NCBI RefSeq assembly: GCF_002163585.1
Contig: NZ_CP015579.1
Location: 2,232,001 to 2,296,000 of the forward strand
Direction: 5' to 3'
Source: Tatumella citrea
GTDB lineage: Bacteria; Pseudomonadota; Gammaproteobacteria; Enterobacterales; Enterobacteriaceae
Length of the DNA: 64,000 nt
A program made the position numbers and the translations under genes. Below, one piece after another: positions 27,394 to 36,650 of this stretch; within the stretch, counting starts at the first letter, position 1, and each line of letters opens with the position of its first letter. Below the pieces are notes generated by a model that saw only the letters and a list, made by a program, of their open reading frames with translations, was not told the origin of the DNA and did not search any database.

Positions 27394-28308
27394 ATGCGCT
27401 ATACATTTGATCAGCTTATGACCTTTGAAAGGGTCGCCCGTACCCGCTCATTTTCAGCCGCTGCCAGAGAATTAAAACGTGCCCCGTCGGCGGTCAGTAT
27501 GGCAATAGCAAACCTTGAAATTGAACTGAATGTGGTGTTATTTGTTCGCACTCCCCGACAGGTTGAGCTGACTGCAGAGGGACACTCCCTGCTGGCCTAC
27601 ACCCGGGTGGTGCTGGAAAGTTGCCAGGCACTGGAGCAACGCTCTTTGTCCTTCAGCCAGCAAATTGAGAGTAAAATCAGCCTGGCCATCGAAATTCCCT
27701 GGTCATTAATTGCCCCGGTGTTATATGAATTTTCTATGACCTTCCCACAAACCGACATTCATATCAGAGAACCTTTCCATGGGGATGTTGAAGCCATGGT
27801 CGCCAGCGGGGACGCAGATATCGGGATTGCGATATCCAGACCCATCGATACCGATAAAGTGCAGTTTGTTCAGTTGGGAAAAATTGTCATGGTACATGTG
27901 GTCAGCGCTGAACACCCGCTGGCACAAAAGATCCCTGTGACCACCCGGGACCTGCAAACGCACCGCCAGATAACATTTGGTGATGCGGCTAAATCCATTG
28001 CCACCACCGAATATCTAACCGGCCCTTCACAATGGCGGGTTGAAAGTTACTATGCCATGCTCGACGCTGTACGGGCAGGCATTGGCTGGGCTTCTATTCC
28101 GGCAGAATTTATCCGGCAGGAGCTTAATCACGGTGATCTGGTTGAGTTACGTCAGCAGGAATACCCGCATACAGACTGGCTGGTCGGGATAGATATGTTG
28201 TGGGGTAAACGACAGGCTCAGGGCAAAGCTGCCGGCTGGTTAAGAACCCGACTGATGCATCATAAGATTTCAGATCAGGATACTGCTGGTAACAGGACAA
28301 CACTGTAG
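27394..28308 (+). CDS. LysR-family transcriptional regulator
   Basis: 304 residues. The N-terminal winged HTH (about 5-62) has FDQLMTFERVARTRSFSAAA and APSAVSMAIANLEIELNVVLF, followed by the effector-binding domain (about 90-295, ISLAIEIPWSLIAPVL, GIGWASIPAEF). It is divergent from the NCS2 permease and deaminase, with repeated TGTCAG sites between them. Control of that purine-uptake operon, with autoregulation, is the natural inference. I do not recognise a named orthologue. The effector is unknown; a purine base or its breakdown product is plausible. The tail after about 290 is polar. Confidence 0.88.
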   Translation: MRYTFDQLMTFERVARTRSFSAAARELKRAPSAVSMAIANLEIELNVVLFVRTPRQVELTAEGHSLLAYTRVVLESCQALEQRSLSFSQQIESKISLAIEIPWSLIAPVLYEFSMTFPQTDIHIREPFHGDVEAMVASGDADIGIAISRPIDTDKVQFVQLGKIVMVHVVSAEHPLAQKIPVTTRDLQTHRQITFGDAAKSIATTEYLTGPSQWRVESYYAMLDAVRAGIGWASIPAEFIRQELNHGDLVELRQQEYPHTDWLVGIDMLWGKRQAQGKAAGWLRTRLMHHKISDQDTAGNRTTL

Positions 28309-28348
28309 CGGAACTACAGATATTATCCTGTACCACAAGATACGTTCA

Positions 28349-28382
28349 CCGGGTTCCCCGTGGCGCACACCACGGGAACCGG
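28349..28382. terminator. Convergent terminator lysR / siderophore receptor
   Basis: CCGGGTTCCCCGTGG (28349-28363) pairs with CCACGGGAACCGG (28370-28382) apart from bulges, with loop CGCACA. Very stable, placed 41 bases after the LysR stop and 10 before the receptor stop. No clear T-run. Confidence 0.6.
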
Positions 28383-28391
28383 CTGTTACTG

Positions 28392-30665
28392 TCAGAAGTG
28401 AACGTTGGCCGTCAGCATCCAGGTCCGCGGGGTACCTGGTGTATAGCGATAACCACTGCGGTTCAGTGCAGCAATGTATTTCTTATTGAACATGTTATAC
28501 AGGTTGAATTGCAGGTCCAGAGTGGAATTCACCCGCCAGGTGGCCATAGAGTCTGCAACCCAGTAATGATCAACACTGGCAGGGGTTCCTGAAGCACTGT
28601 CTTTAATCTTATGCATACTGCCGGTATAACGTGCTCCCAGCCCGACGGTGACCGCATCAGAAACATCCCAGGTCGCCCATGAGGTGAATGCATGTCTTGG
28701 GGTAAATGGTATGTAGTCAGACCCGTCACTGGTGGAAGAGGTCTGGTCGGTACGGGTATTTTGCAATGTATAACCCGCCATCAGATGTACTGTATCGGTA
28801 ATATCTCCCTGAGCGGTCAGCTCATACCCTTCTACCCGTTTTGAGCCTATCTGCACATACTCATTAGTCGTTGCATCCAGTTCGGCATCATTCTTAATAT
28901 TGGTTCGGAACAGTGCAGCACTGAGTAACAGCTTTTTATTCAGTAATGACCATTTGGTCCCGAATTCTGAGGTTTCTGCCCGCTCAGGTTTAAAATCGAT
29001 GTTTTCACCGCCACGTGACACGCGGTCGGCAGAATTATCGGTCAGTTTAAAGTCGGTTCCACCTGGTGGTTGCTGGGAGACACCGTAGTTAAGATAGAGA
29101 TTGCCTTCACTGGTCAGGTGATAAAGCACACCAGCCTTCCAGTTAACCAGATTTCCGGAGTGGCTGAGGTCACTGGTCCCGGTCGCACTTCCTGCCGTGT
29201 AATGCGTTTTATAACTATCCAGCCTTAATCCGCCGTTAATCTCAAAGCGGTACGGCAACTTAAGCGTATCAAACGCATATACACCGAGTGTATTAGTACG
29301 CGCTTTCGAACCATAGCCGGTGGTACGGGTCACTGAAGTATCAGAGTCAGGATCCAGCAGGTTTACGGCATTAGTACTAAAAGCGTAAGGATAAGAAACA
29401 TAGTTTTCCTGAGTCAGCTCAAGTCCGGTACTGACATTATGGTGAATACCATAGGTATCGAATTTAGTGGTCAGGTTAGTCTGGTTGGTCAGAATTTTAT
29501 CGACAGTATCGCTGGAGTTCATATTTCTGGTTCCCCAGACCGAACCGTCAGCATCTTCGGTGACAGTCCCCGCCGTAACCGCAGAAAGCAGGTAACGCTG
29601 GCGCGTCTCAGACCAGCGCGTGGTATTACGCAATGTCGTTTGATCGTTAAAGTCGTGTTCCACCCGTGAGGTGAAAGTATCGATCATGTCATGTTCATAA
29701 TCTGAATCAGTGCCGTAAAATGTTTTAGACGACACGGCACTGGCATTGTTTAACACGCTGTTTGCGTTGGTATATCCCGGCAATCCGACGGTATAAACGC
29801 CGCCATCCGGGGTATTATCCTGTTGTTCATGAAAGTAATCCAGGTACCAACGGGTGGATGTGCCCAGACCAAAGGCCAGTGAAGGTGCAATACCATATTT
29901 TTCATGATTAACGTCATTACGACCTTTAGTATTCCCTTTGTCCCCCATCACATTGACCCGGAACGCAGAAGTGTCACTAAGCATCTGGTTGTAGTCGAGG
30001 GTTGCCCGTCGTTCGGAGGCACTACCATATCCCACAGATCCGTCAACTCCGGTATAGAGTTCAGGCTGTTTGCTTACCATATTTATGGAACCGGAAGGCG
30101 CCGTACGTCCATAGTCCGATCCGGACGGACCTTTAATTACTTCGATACTTTGGGTATTAAAGGTATCGCGGGTGACACTTTCAATATCACGTATGCCGTC
30201 GATATAGATGCTATTTGAGGTATCAATTCCCCGCATCATGATGGCATCACCCATATTGGTGGTGCCGTTTTCTCCCGAGAAAAAGGCCCCTACGCCAGGA
30301 GAGTTTTTCAAAGCATCCGTCAGAGTTGTCGCCTGCTGTTCCTGAATAACTTTATGTGGAATGACTGTCACAGTCCGGGTGGTGTCTGCCAGCGGTGCGG
30401 TAAATTTCGGGTCAGTGAGTGTCTGTGGAAGATACAACGACGGTAAGCTCTCCCCTGTCACTACCAGGGTATTTCCGGCATCGGTTTTAGCGATATCGTT
30501 ATTCTTCTGTCGGGTAGCCGGTTTGCTAACTGTTGAATTACCGGTAGTTGTTGCTTGCTGTGTAGTCTGAGCCTGAACCGCGACTGGCAGTGCACATATA
30601 CCCGCAAAAACGCCTAATGTACTCATGGTTTTAAACGCAGGTGCCACATTATTTTTCTTTTTCAA
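28392..30665 (-). CDS. fiu: TonB-dependent catecholate siderophore receptor, Fiu-like
   Basis: 757 residues. It closely follows E. coli Fiu throughout: signal peptide ending near PVAVQA, TonB box NTLVV, plug domain (ADTTRTVTVIP, LTDALKNSPGVGAFFSGENG, NSIYIDGIRD, EVIKGPSGSDYGR, SINMVSKQP) and a 22-strand barrel that ends with Phe. Fiu takes up iron complexes of dihydroxybenzoate-type monocatechols and imports some catechol beta-lactams. The start is a TTG at 30665: an in-frame TGA lies 12 bases upstream, no ATG occurs before residue 14, and KKK then makes a good signal peptide. A Fur box sits just upstream. The E. coli neighbours ybiX and ybiI are not here. Confidence 0.9.
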   Translation of the reverse strand: MKKKNNVAPAFKTMSTLGVFAGICALPVAVQAQTTQQATTTGNSTVSKPATRQKNNDIAKTDAGNTLVVTGESLPSLYLPQTLTDPKFTAPLADTTRTVTVIPHKVIQEQQATTLTDALKNSPGVGAFFSGENGTTNMGDAIMMRGIDTSNSIYIDGIRDIESVTRDTFNTQSIEVIKGPSGSDYGRTAPSGSINMVSKQPELYTGVDGSVGYGSASERRATLDYNQMLSDTSAFRVNVMGDKGNTKGRNDVNHEKYGIAPSLAFGLGTSTRWYLDYFHEQQDNTPDGGVYTVGLPGYTNANSVLNNASAVSSKTFYGTDSDYEHDMIDTFTSRVEHDFNDQTTLRNTTRWSETRQRYLLSAVTAGTVTEDADGSVWGTRNMNSSDTVDKILTNQTNLTTKFDTYGIHHNVSTGLELTQENYVSYPYAFSTNAVNLLDPDSDTSVTRTTGYGSKARTNTLGVYAFDTLKLPYRFEINGGLRLDSYKTHYTAGSATGTSDLSHSGNLVNWKAGVLYHLTSEGNLYLNYGVSQQPPGGTDFKLTDNSADRVSRGGENIDFKPERAETSEFGTKWSLLNKKLLLSAALFRTNIKNDAELDATTNEYVQIGSKRVEGYELTAQGDITDTVHLMAGYTLQNTRTDQTSSTSDGSDYIPFTPRHAFTSWATWDVSDAVTVGLGARYTGSMHKIKDSASGTPASVDHYWVADSMATWRVNSTLDLQFNLYNMFNKKYIAALNRSGYRYTPGTPRTWMLTANVHF

Positions 30666-30687
30666 GGAACTATTCGCTCAATGTAAT

Positions 30688-30706
30688 GATTGTGATAATC
30701 ATTCTT
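30688..30706 (-). promoter_or_regulatory. Fur box upstream of fiu
   Basis: GATTGTGATAATCATTCTT on the plus strand matches the 19-base Fur consensus GATAATGATAATCATTATC at 15 positions, including the core TGATAATCATT. It ends 23 bases before the TTG start, which fits repression by iron-loaded Fur. Confidence 0.85.
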
Positions 30707-31118
30707 ATTTATATTTCATTTTTATGTAAGCTCAGTTTTACATTTCTTTTCAATTTAATGAAATATGAAGTAAATGAGGAGTTAAAGCTTATAATTTGTC
30801 TGTTTTACAACCAGTTAAAGTTCAAAAAACAATCTTATTTTGCAGGGCTGTGCATGGGGTAAGGATATTTGTCGGTAGTCTGCACGGCTTCCGGCACCAT
30901 CAGGCTGAGCAGCAGCGCCAGTGAGAGATTTTGACATTTTGTCCTCTCTGCCGTCTTCTCAGGAATAACCAGGATAAATACAAACCGATACCCTAAACAG
31001 AGTGCCGGTTTATCTTTGATAATGTGTTGCGGGTCAGAGGGTAAAAGTGAAACCCGGCAGTATGATTAACGGCAAGGATTGCTGTCCGGACGAACAGTAA
31101 TTACGCCGCTGCTGTGCA
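30707..31118. other. Intergenic region between fiu and the Ail-like gene
   Basis: About 410 bases with no recognised gene. The first 130 bases beyond the Fur box are very AT-rich. On the minus strand ATG 30937 has a good SD (GAGAGGAC) and opens a 41-codon frame. The alternative frame there reads SLALLLSLMVPEAVQ and ends at 30835, suggesting a decayed small secreted protein. An AAACCG/CGGTTT hairpin (about 30980-31012) lies further upstream. Confidence 0.5.
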
Positions 31119-31694
31119 TCAGAATTTAACTCCGACACCCAGACTGAGAACATTTAAGTTATAGCGTGTATCACCGACTTTTGGCCTTGCGACAGAGTAG
31201 GAAAAATCGACAACCACAGAAGAGAGCGGATTAATCTGGGTACCCAGGCTTATTACCGGCGATAAATGTTGAAAAGTATCGGTAAACTGCTGTTCTGTAA
31301 GAGTACCGTTACCGTCTGTCCGGTTCATTTTCCATTGCTGGTTCAGCCTTACTTTATTTAACCCGGCCAAACCATACAAACTGAAAAATTCATTGAAACG
31401 CAAAGCGGGTCCCGCCATCAGTGAAGCCATTTTTACCCTGCCCGACCCACTGGTTATCGCTTGCTGCCCGGCACTGATATTCCCGATTTCTTTTGTCTGA
31501 AAACTGAGCGAGGAAATCACACTCCACGGAGATCCCCATTCAAAGCGATACTTAATATCTGCCCCGTGCAATTTAACTGAATCCAGTTTTTCCTGTGTGT
31601 ATCCCAGGCTCAGACTGTGCTCAGCCGCGTTTAGTGTAGAACTGTACGTAAGAAGTGCAGCAATCATTGCCGCCAGTGAAACCGTAAGTTTCAT
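31119..31694 (-). CDS. Ail/OmpX-type outer-membrane beta-barrel protein
   Basis: 191 residues. A signal peptide (MKLTVSLAAMIAALLTYSSTLNA) is followed by eight amphipathic strands typical of the Ail/Lom/OmpX family: HSLSLGYTQ, KYRFEWGSPWSVISSLSF, MAGPALRFNEFFSLYGLAG, INPLSSVVVDFSYSVAR, and a terminal LSLGVGVKF ending with Phe as Bam substrates do. Members act in adhesion, serum resistance or are of unknown function. It is not OmpX itself in sequence, and I give no gene symbol. It sits in the accessory block between fiu and zwf, on the same strand as both. Confidence 0.8.
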   Translation of the reverse strand: MKLTVSLAAMIAALLTYSSTLNAAEHSLSLGYTQEKLDSVKLHGADIKYRFEWGSPWSVISSLSFQTKEIGNISAGQQAITSGSGRVKMASLMAGPALRFNEFFSLYGLAGLNKVRLNQQWKMNRTDGNGTLTEQQFTDTFQHLSPVISLGTQINPLSSVVVDFSYSVARPKVGDTRYNLNVLSLGVGVKF

Positions 31695-31977
31695 TGCGAA
31701 TCATCCCTAATCATTTTCTGTGAGTGTTACCTGTACCTGTGTAACGCACCACAGTTTAGCGATTCAGCATATTTTGTCGCTGTTGCCCGGAATGAATTGT
31801 GACCTGACAAAGAAGGAATTGATCTGTCGCGTGGACCTTACACAAAGAACAATTTTTTTATAACTTAAAAACAATAAGTTATAAAAATTATTAGCGAAGT
31901 TTATCGCCGTAAAAGCGCAGTTCAGACAAAACCAGAGGTGTGTGATGGCAGTTTGCTGTTCGGTTTGTGGCAAAAAA
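31695..31977. other. Intergenic region between zwf and the Ail-like gene
   Basis: No gene seen. It carries the upstream region of the Ail-like gene and an AT-rich perfect inverted repeat at 31855-31887. The zwf terminator lies at its far end. A 69-codon open frame here resembles nothing known to me and lacks a Shine-Dalgarno. Confidence 0.5.
31855..31887. repeat. Perfect AT-rich 13-bp inverted repeat
   Basis: TTTTTATAACTTA (31855-31867), 7-base loop AAAACAA, TAAGTTATAAAAA (31875-31887). It lies about 160 bases upstream of the Ail-like gene and 90 bases beyond the zwf terminator. Its role could be an operator or a bidirectional AT-rich hairpin. Confidence 0.6.
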
Positions 31978-32000
31978 AATGGCCTGCAAAGCAGGCCATT
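31978..32000 (-). terminator. Intrinsic terminator of zwf
   Basis: TGGCCTGC (31980-31987) and GCAGGCCA (31991-31998), loop AAA, with a run of eight T following on the minus strand. Twenty-odd bases after the zwf stop. Confidence 0.92.
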
Positions 32001-32020
32001 AGTCAGTTCAACAGGACGAA

Positions 32021-33496
32021 TTACTCGAATTCATTCCATGAACGCCCGTCACGGGTGATCATAGCCACGGAAGCCACTGGCCCCCAGGTTCCTGCCTGAT
32101 AAGGTTTAGCACCTTCACCGTCTACTGCCCATGCTTCAACGATGGAGTCAACCCAGGTCCAGGCTGCTTCAACTTCGTCACGACGCACAAACAGTGCCTG
32201 AATGCCGCGCATAGTTTCCAGCAACAGACGCTCATAGGCATCAGCCAGGTGCGACTGGTTGAAGGTCTCTGAAAAACTCAGATCCAGCTTGGTGGTCTGA
32301 AGTTTGTGTTTGTGATCCAGCCCCGGCACTTTATTCAGAATCTCGATAGCAACACCTTCATCGGGTTGCAGACGAATAGTCAGCTTGTTCTGAGGCAGTT
32401 CTGTGTAGGAATCTTTGAACAGGTTCAGTTCAGGGTTTTTGAAATAAACCACAACTTCAGAGCACTTGGACGGGAGACGTTTGCCGGTTCTCAGATAGAA
32501 CGGTACGCCAGCCCAACGCCAGTTATCAATATCCACCCGGATAGAAACAAACGTTTCTGTGGTACTGGTTTTATTAGCACCCTCTTCTTCCAGATAGCCA
32601 GGCACTTTTTTGCCCTGAACAAAACCAGCAGTATACTGGCCGCGTACTGTCTTATCACGGACGTTAGTCTGATCGATACGGCGCAGAGAGCGCAGCACTT
32701 TAACTTTCTCATCACGGATACTGTCGGCACCCAGATCGGATGGAGGAGACATCGCGATCATTGTCAGAATCTGCAACAGGTGGTTCTGAATCATATCCCG
32801 CATCTGACCTGCCTGGTCGAAATAACCCCAGCGACCTTCAATGCCCACTTCTTCAGCAACGGTGATTTGCACACTATCAATAGTGCGGTTATCCCAGTTG
32901 TTAACGAAGATTGAGTTTGCAAAACGCAGTGCCAGCAGATTCAGTACGGTCTCTTTGCCCAGATAGTGGTCGATACGGAAAACCTGGCTCTCTTCAAAGT
33001 ACTCACCAACACTGTCGTTGATTTCACGGGAAGTTTCCAGCGAGGTACCCAGTGGCTTCTCCATAACAACGCGGGCAGGCCTGGCATTCAGTTTCGCCTG
33101 TCCCAGCCCTTTACAGATGGCACCAAAGGTATTCGGTGGCATTGCAAAGTAGTTAATGGTGGTACGTTTCTTCTGATCCAGCATCTTTCCTAAACGGACG
33201 AAGTGGGCGCTGTCGTTGACATCCAGGTTACAAAAATCGAGGCGATTGCTGAGTTTATCCCACAGCGTTTCATCGATTTTTTCCTTCATAAAGGTTTCCA
33301 GGGCTTCGCGAACCACTTTGGTGTAAGCAGCTTTATCCCAGTCTGCTCTTCCCACACCAATGATGCGTGAATCTTCATGGATCTGTCCGGCTTTTTCCAG
33401 CTGATAAAGGGATGGCAACAGCTTGCGGCGCGCGAGATCACCTTTGGCACCGAAAATGACCAGATCACATGCCTGGGCCTGATGGGTTACCGACAT
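32021..33496 (-). CDS. zwf: Glucose-6-phosphate 1-dehydrogenase Zwf
   Basis: 491 residues, same length as E. coli Zwf. It oxidises glucose-6-phosphate to 6-phosphogluconolactone with NADP and feeds the pentose-phosphate pathway. Visible are the nucleotide-binding [16 protein letters not shown], the substrate motif [11 protein letters not shown], and VEKPLGT-type and [12 protein letters not shown] segments. AGGAG precedes the ATG. In E. coli zwf is followed by edd-eda and divergent from hexR; none of these is at this locus, so the product here must go to the pentose-phosphate branch unless the genes are elsewhere. Confidence 0.97.
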   Translation of the reverse strand: MSVTHQAQACDLVIFGAKGDLARRKLLPSLYQLEKAGQIHEDSRIIGVGRADWDKAAYTKVVREALETFMKEKIDETLWDKLSNRLDFCNLDVNDSAHFVRLGKMLDQKKRTTINYFAMPPNTFGAICKGLGQAKLNARPARVVMEKPLGTSLETSREINDSVGEYFEESQVFRIDHYLGKETVLNLLALRFANSIFVNNWDNRTIDSVQITVAEEVGIEGRWGYFDQAGQMRDMIQNHLLQILTMIAMSPPSDLGADSIRDEKVKVLRSLRRIDQTNVRDKTVRGQYTAGFVQGKKVPGYLEEEGANKTSTTETFVSIRVDIDNWRWAGVPFYLRTGKRLPSKCSEVVVYFKNPELNLFKDSYTELPQNKLTIRLQPDEGVAIEILNKVPGLDHKHKLQTTKLDLSFSETFNQSHLADAYERLLLETMRGIQALFVRRDEVEAAWTWVDSIVEAWAVDGEGAKPYQAGTWGPVASVAMITRDGRSWNEFE

Positions 33497-34059
33497 TCTA
33501 TTCTCCTCGTTGCAGAATTACCGTCACTGTCTGCTGACATTGTCGGACTCTTTCATTATTCAATTGCGTTACACTGTACTGCTTTCATAACACCAGGTAA
33601 ATACAAGGTTAATCCCCTGATGTTTCAATGGGTTCTGTAGTGGCGTTTGCAATCTGACTTCGGCAGACAGAAACACAGTCATCATATCTACGTGAAACTG
33701 TTAGTGATAACTTATCCATTAGGGCGATTTTATCATTTCTGCATTGTTTTTAGTGAGTGACTAAGATTGAAATTGCCTCTGCCAATAATAGCCGGTGACT
33801 TTTTTTGTGCCACAGTTTAGGGTGGTAGCGTCATTTTTTTCACACTGTCTCAGCCAGAAAAAAATAAATCATCTTTCGTTGCACCGAATCAAAGATCTGC
33901 TGTTCAAATCGCGCTGTGATAATAACAGTTCGGGCAGTGTCTTATTTAACATTATGACAACATTTTAGCTCGAAACAGATAACATATTTCGGCTAGAATA
34001 CCGGCATAAATTCCGCTGTGGCGACTATCCCGCAGTTTTTTTGTCAATGGAGTCCTTCA
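33497..34059. other. Divergent zwf-pykA intergenic region without hexR
   Basis: 563 bases between zwf and the pykA ATG. In K-12 hexR (about 290 codons) fills this position; no frame of that kind or recognisable remnant is present. It includes the zwf SD (AGGAG) and TAGAAT (about 33995) as a possible pykA -10. I see no convincing HexR operator. Confidence 0.6.
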
Positions 34060-35502
34060 ATGTCACGACGTCTCAGAAGAACCAAAATTGTTACTACCCT
34101 TGGTCCGGCCACTGATCGCGATAATAATCTTGAAAAGATCATTGCTGCAGGTGCCAACGTAGTCCGTCTGAATTTCTCGCATGGAAGCCCTGGAGATCAC
34201 CAGGCCCGTGCAGATAAAACACGGGAAATTGCGGCAAAACTGGGGCGCCATGTGGCTATTCTCGGGGATTTACAGGGTCCTAAAATCCGCGTTTCCACCT
34301 TTAAAGACGGTAAGGTATTCCTGAATGTAGGCGATGCCTTCCTGCTGGATGCTGACCTGGGTAAAGGTGAAGGCGATAAAGATAAGGTCGGGATTGATTA
34401 TAAGGGCCTGCCACAGGATGTTGTCCCGGGTGATATTTTATTACTCGACGACGGTCGCGTTCAGTTAAAAGTGTTGCGGGTCAATGACTCTCAGGTGTTT
34501 ACCGAAGTGACTGTTGGTGGTCCGCTGTCAAATAACAAAGGCATCAATAAGCTGGGTGGCGGATTATCTGCTGCGGCTCTGACCGAGAAAGATAAAGCGG
34601 ATATTCATACTGCCGCCAAAATCGGAGTCGATTATCTGGCGGTCTCTTTCCCTCGTTCCGGTGCTGATCTGCAATACGCCCGTAAGCTGGCACAGGAAGC
34701 GGGTTGCGAAGCGCAGATTGTGGCCAAGGTGGAACGCGCAGAAGCCGTGGCAACCCAGGCAGCCATGGATGACATAATTCTGGCTTGTGATGTGGTGATG
34801 GTCGCCCGTGGTGATCTTGGCGTGGAAATTGGCGATCCGGAACTGGTGGGTATTCAAAAAACACTGATCCGCCGGGCTCGTCAGCTTAACAGAACCGTAA
34901 TTACCGCGACCCAGATGATGGAGTCGATGATCACCAACCCGATGCCAACCCGTGCTGAAGTTATGGACGTAGCTAACGCCGTGCTGGACGGGACCGATGC
35001 CGTTATGCTGTCAGCAGAAACTGCCGCCGGTCAGTATCCCGCAGAAACTGTCAGTGCCATGGCTAAAGTCTGTCTCGGTGCGGAGAAAATCCCTAGCGTA
35101 AACGTCTCGAAACATCGTCTGGATGTACAGTTTGACAATATCGAAGAAGCCATAGCCATGTCTGCCATGTATGCCGCGAATCATCTTCGCGGAGTGACCG
35201 CCATTATCACAATGACCGAGTCTGGCAGAACGGCACTGATGACTTCACGTATAACCTCAGGATTACCCATTTTTGCGATGTCCCGTCATCCGAAAACACT
35301 GAGCCTGACCGCGCTGTACCGCGGTGTTACGCCGGTAGCCTTCAAAAGCTACACCGACGGTGTCGCAGCTGCCTACGACGCTGTAACGCTGTTACGTGAT
35401 AAAGGTTATCTGATGACAGGCGACCTGGTGATTGTGACTCAGGGAGATGTGATGGGCGCCAGCGGAACGACCAATACCAGCCGTGTCCTTCGGGTAGAGT
35501 AA
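34060..35502 (+). CDS. pykA: Pyruvate kinase II (PykA)
   Basis: 480 residues from ATG 34060 ([17 protein letters not shown]), preceded by GGAG; the frame to 34018 lacks homology. It makes pyruvate and ATP from phosphoenolpyruvate and ADP. Active-site features: [27 protein letters not shown] (catalytic Lys), [10 protein letters not shown] and the effector/cation region [11 protein letters not shown]. The sequence follows E. coli PykA (AMP-activated) and not PykF. A strong terminator separates it from converging lpxM. Confidence 0.97.
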   Translation: MSRRLRRTKIVTTLGPATDRDNNLEKIIAAGANVVRLNFSHGSPGDHQARADKTREIAAKLGRHVAILGDLQGPKIRVSTFKDGKVFLNVGDAFLLDADLGKGEGDKDKVGIDYKGLPQDVVPGDILLLDDGRVQLKVLRVNDSQVFTEVTVGGPLSNNKGINKLGGGLSAAALTEKDKADIHTAAKIGVDYLAVSFPRSGADLQYARKLAQEAGCEAQIVAKVERAEAVATQAAMDDIILACDVVMVARGDLGVEIGDPELVGIQKTLIRRARQLNRTVITATQMMESMITNPMPTRAEVMDVANAVLDGTDAVMLSAETAAGQYPAETVSAMAKVCLGAEKIPSVNVSKHRLDVQFDNIEEAIAMSAMYAANHLRGVTAIITMTESGRTALMTSRITSGLPIFAMSRHPKTLSLTALYRGVTPVAFKSYTDGVAAAYDAVTLLRDKGYLMTGDLVIVTQGDVMGASGTTNTSRVLRVE

Positions 35503-35510
35503 TCTGGTTT

Positions 35511-35541
35511 ATTCTGCGGACAATCTCATTGTCCGCAGAAT
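35511..35541. terminator. Convergent terminator pykA / lpxM
   Basis: Perfect 14-bp stem: ATTCTGCGGACAAT (35511-35524), loop CTC, ATTGTCCGCAGAAT (35528-35541). Lies between the two converging stop codons. Confidence 0.8.
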
Positions 35542-35563
35542 ATCTGTAGCACGAATTCAGTGG

Positions 35564-36526
35564 TTAAAGATCTTTACGCACATAGGGTTCAGTATCCCCT
35601 TCCCGCCGGGTTTTCAGTAACTTAAGTATCCACGTGTACTGTTCCGGATGCGGTCTGACAAAAATTTCCACTTCCTCATTCATCCGCCGTGCCAGGGTAG
35701 GATCATCGGCCTGTTCCAGACCTTCCATCGGCGGGCGGATATAGATATCAAGCTGATGTGTTTTTCCATTGTACACCGGGAATAATGGTACCACCTGCGC
35801 GCGGCATACCTTCATCAGCCGGCCAATCGCCGGCAGTGTGGCTTTATAAGTTGCAAAAAAGTCAACGAATTCACTGTGTTCAGCACCGTGGTCCTGGTCA
35901 GGAAGATAATAACCCCAGTAACCCTGTCGGACTGAGCTGATAAAGGGTTTAATCCCGTCATTTCGGGCATGCATACGTCCGCCATATCCGCGACGTAAGC
36001 GATTCCAGATATAATCCATCAGCTGGTTTTTCTGATTATGGAACATCGCGGCCATTTTCTGACCTTCAGAAGCAAGCAACATGGCAGGGATATCCACGCC
36101 CCAGCCATGCGGGACCAGAAAGATAACATTCTGCTGTTGTTCCTGTAGCTGACTGATTATCTCCCGGCCATGCCAGACTACCCGCTTGCGAACCGGCTCC
36201 GGCTTTTTCAACGCAAGTTCTGCCATCATCACCATCGCTTGTGGTGCGGTAGCAAACATCTGATCAATAATCAGCTCACGTTGTTCTTCCGACAATTCAG
36301 GCAGGCAATACAACAGATTAATTCGGGCACGTCGGCGGGCACTTTTCGCCAGCCGGCCAACCCACTTCCCCAGCGTCCCCAGCACAGGGTCGCGAACAGT
36401 GACCGGCAGCAAAGCCATACCACCCAAAGCAGCAATAGCTACCCAGTTACCCCAATACCGGGGTTTCAGAAATTCCGTCTTAAATTGCGGAATAAATTCG
36501 ACATTGTTCTTTTTTTCATTCTTCAT
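35564..36526 (-). CDS. lpxM: Lipid A myristoyltransferase LpxM (MsbB)
   Basis: 320 residues from ATG 36526 ([15 protein letters not shown]), which aligns with the E. coli start METKKNNSEYIPEF; the frame extends to 36622 without homology. LpxM adds the last acyl chain to Kdo2-lipid A at the inner membrane. The lysophospholipid acyltransferase-like motif [14 protein letters not shown] (HxxxxD-type, His and Asp present), [38 protein letters not shown] and [25 protein letters not shown] are as in the family. A TM helix near residues 25-42 anchors it. It is behind the mepM terminator. Confidence 0.94.
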   Translation of the reverse strand: MKNEKKNNVEFIPQFKTEFLKPRYWGNWVAIAALGGMALLPVTVRDPVLGTLGKWVGRLAKSARRRARINLLYCLPELSEEQRELIIDQMFATAPQAMVMMAELALKKPEPVRKRVVWHGREIISQLQEQQQNVIFLVPHGWGVDIPAMLLASEGQKMAAMFHNQKNQLMDYIWNRLRRGYGGRMHARNDGIKPFISSVRQGYWGYYLPDQDHGAEHSEFVDFFATYKATLPAIGRLMKVCRAQVVPLFPVYNGKTHQLDIYIRPPMEGLEQADDPTLARRMNEEVEIFVRPHPEQYTWILKLLKTRREGDTEPYVRKDL

Positions 36527-36600
36527 GCACTGGCCTCTGTAGATACCGGGATCATGATAGTGCTGAAGGGATATTTTGCAATAATCATCTGCATAAATGA

Positions 36601-36629
36601 AAAAAGCCGGATGAAAATACACCGGCTTG
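36601..36629 (-). terminator. Intrinsic terminator of znuA-mepM
   Basis: AAGCCGG (36605-36611) and CCGGCTT (36623-36629) with a run of T next on the minus strand (36601-36606). It separates mepM from lpxM on the same strand. Confidence 0.85.
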
Positions 36630-36650
36630 ATCAGAGGGGAACTCTTCGGT

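Noticed and set aside
30641..30862. 73-codon plus-strand frame over the fiu start
   Set aside because: It overlaps the fiu signal peptide and Fur box, is AT-driven hydrophobic and lacks an SD.
31764..31973. 69-codon frame between zwf and the Ail-like gene
   Set aside because: It runs through the AT-rich dyad and ends near the zwf terminator, with no SD and no recognisable motif.
33497..34059. A degraded hexR between zwf and pykA
   Set aside because: None of the frames I looked at shows SIS-domain or RpiR-type HTH features, so nothing supports calling a pseudogene.
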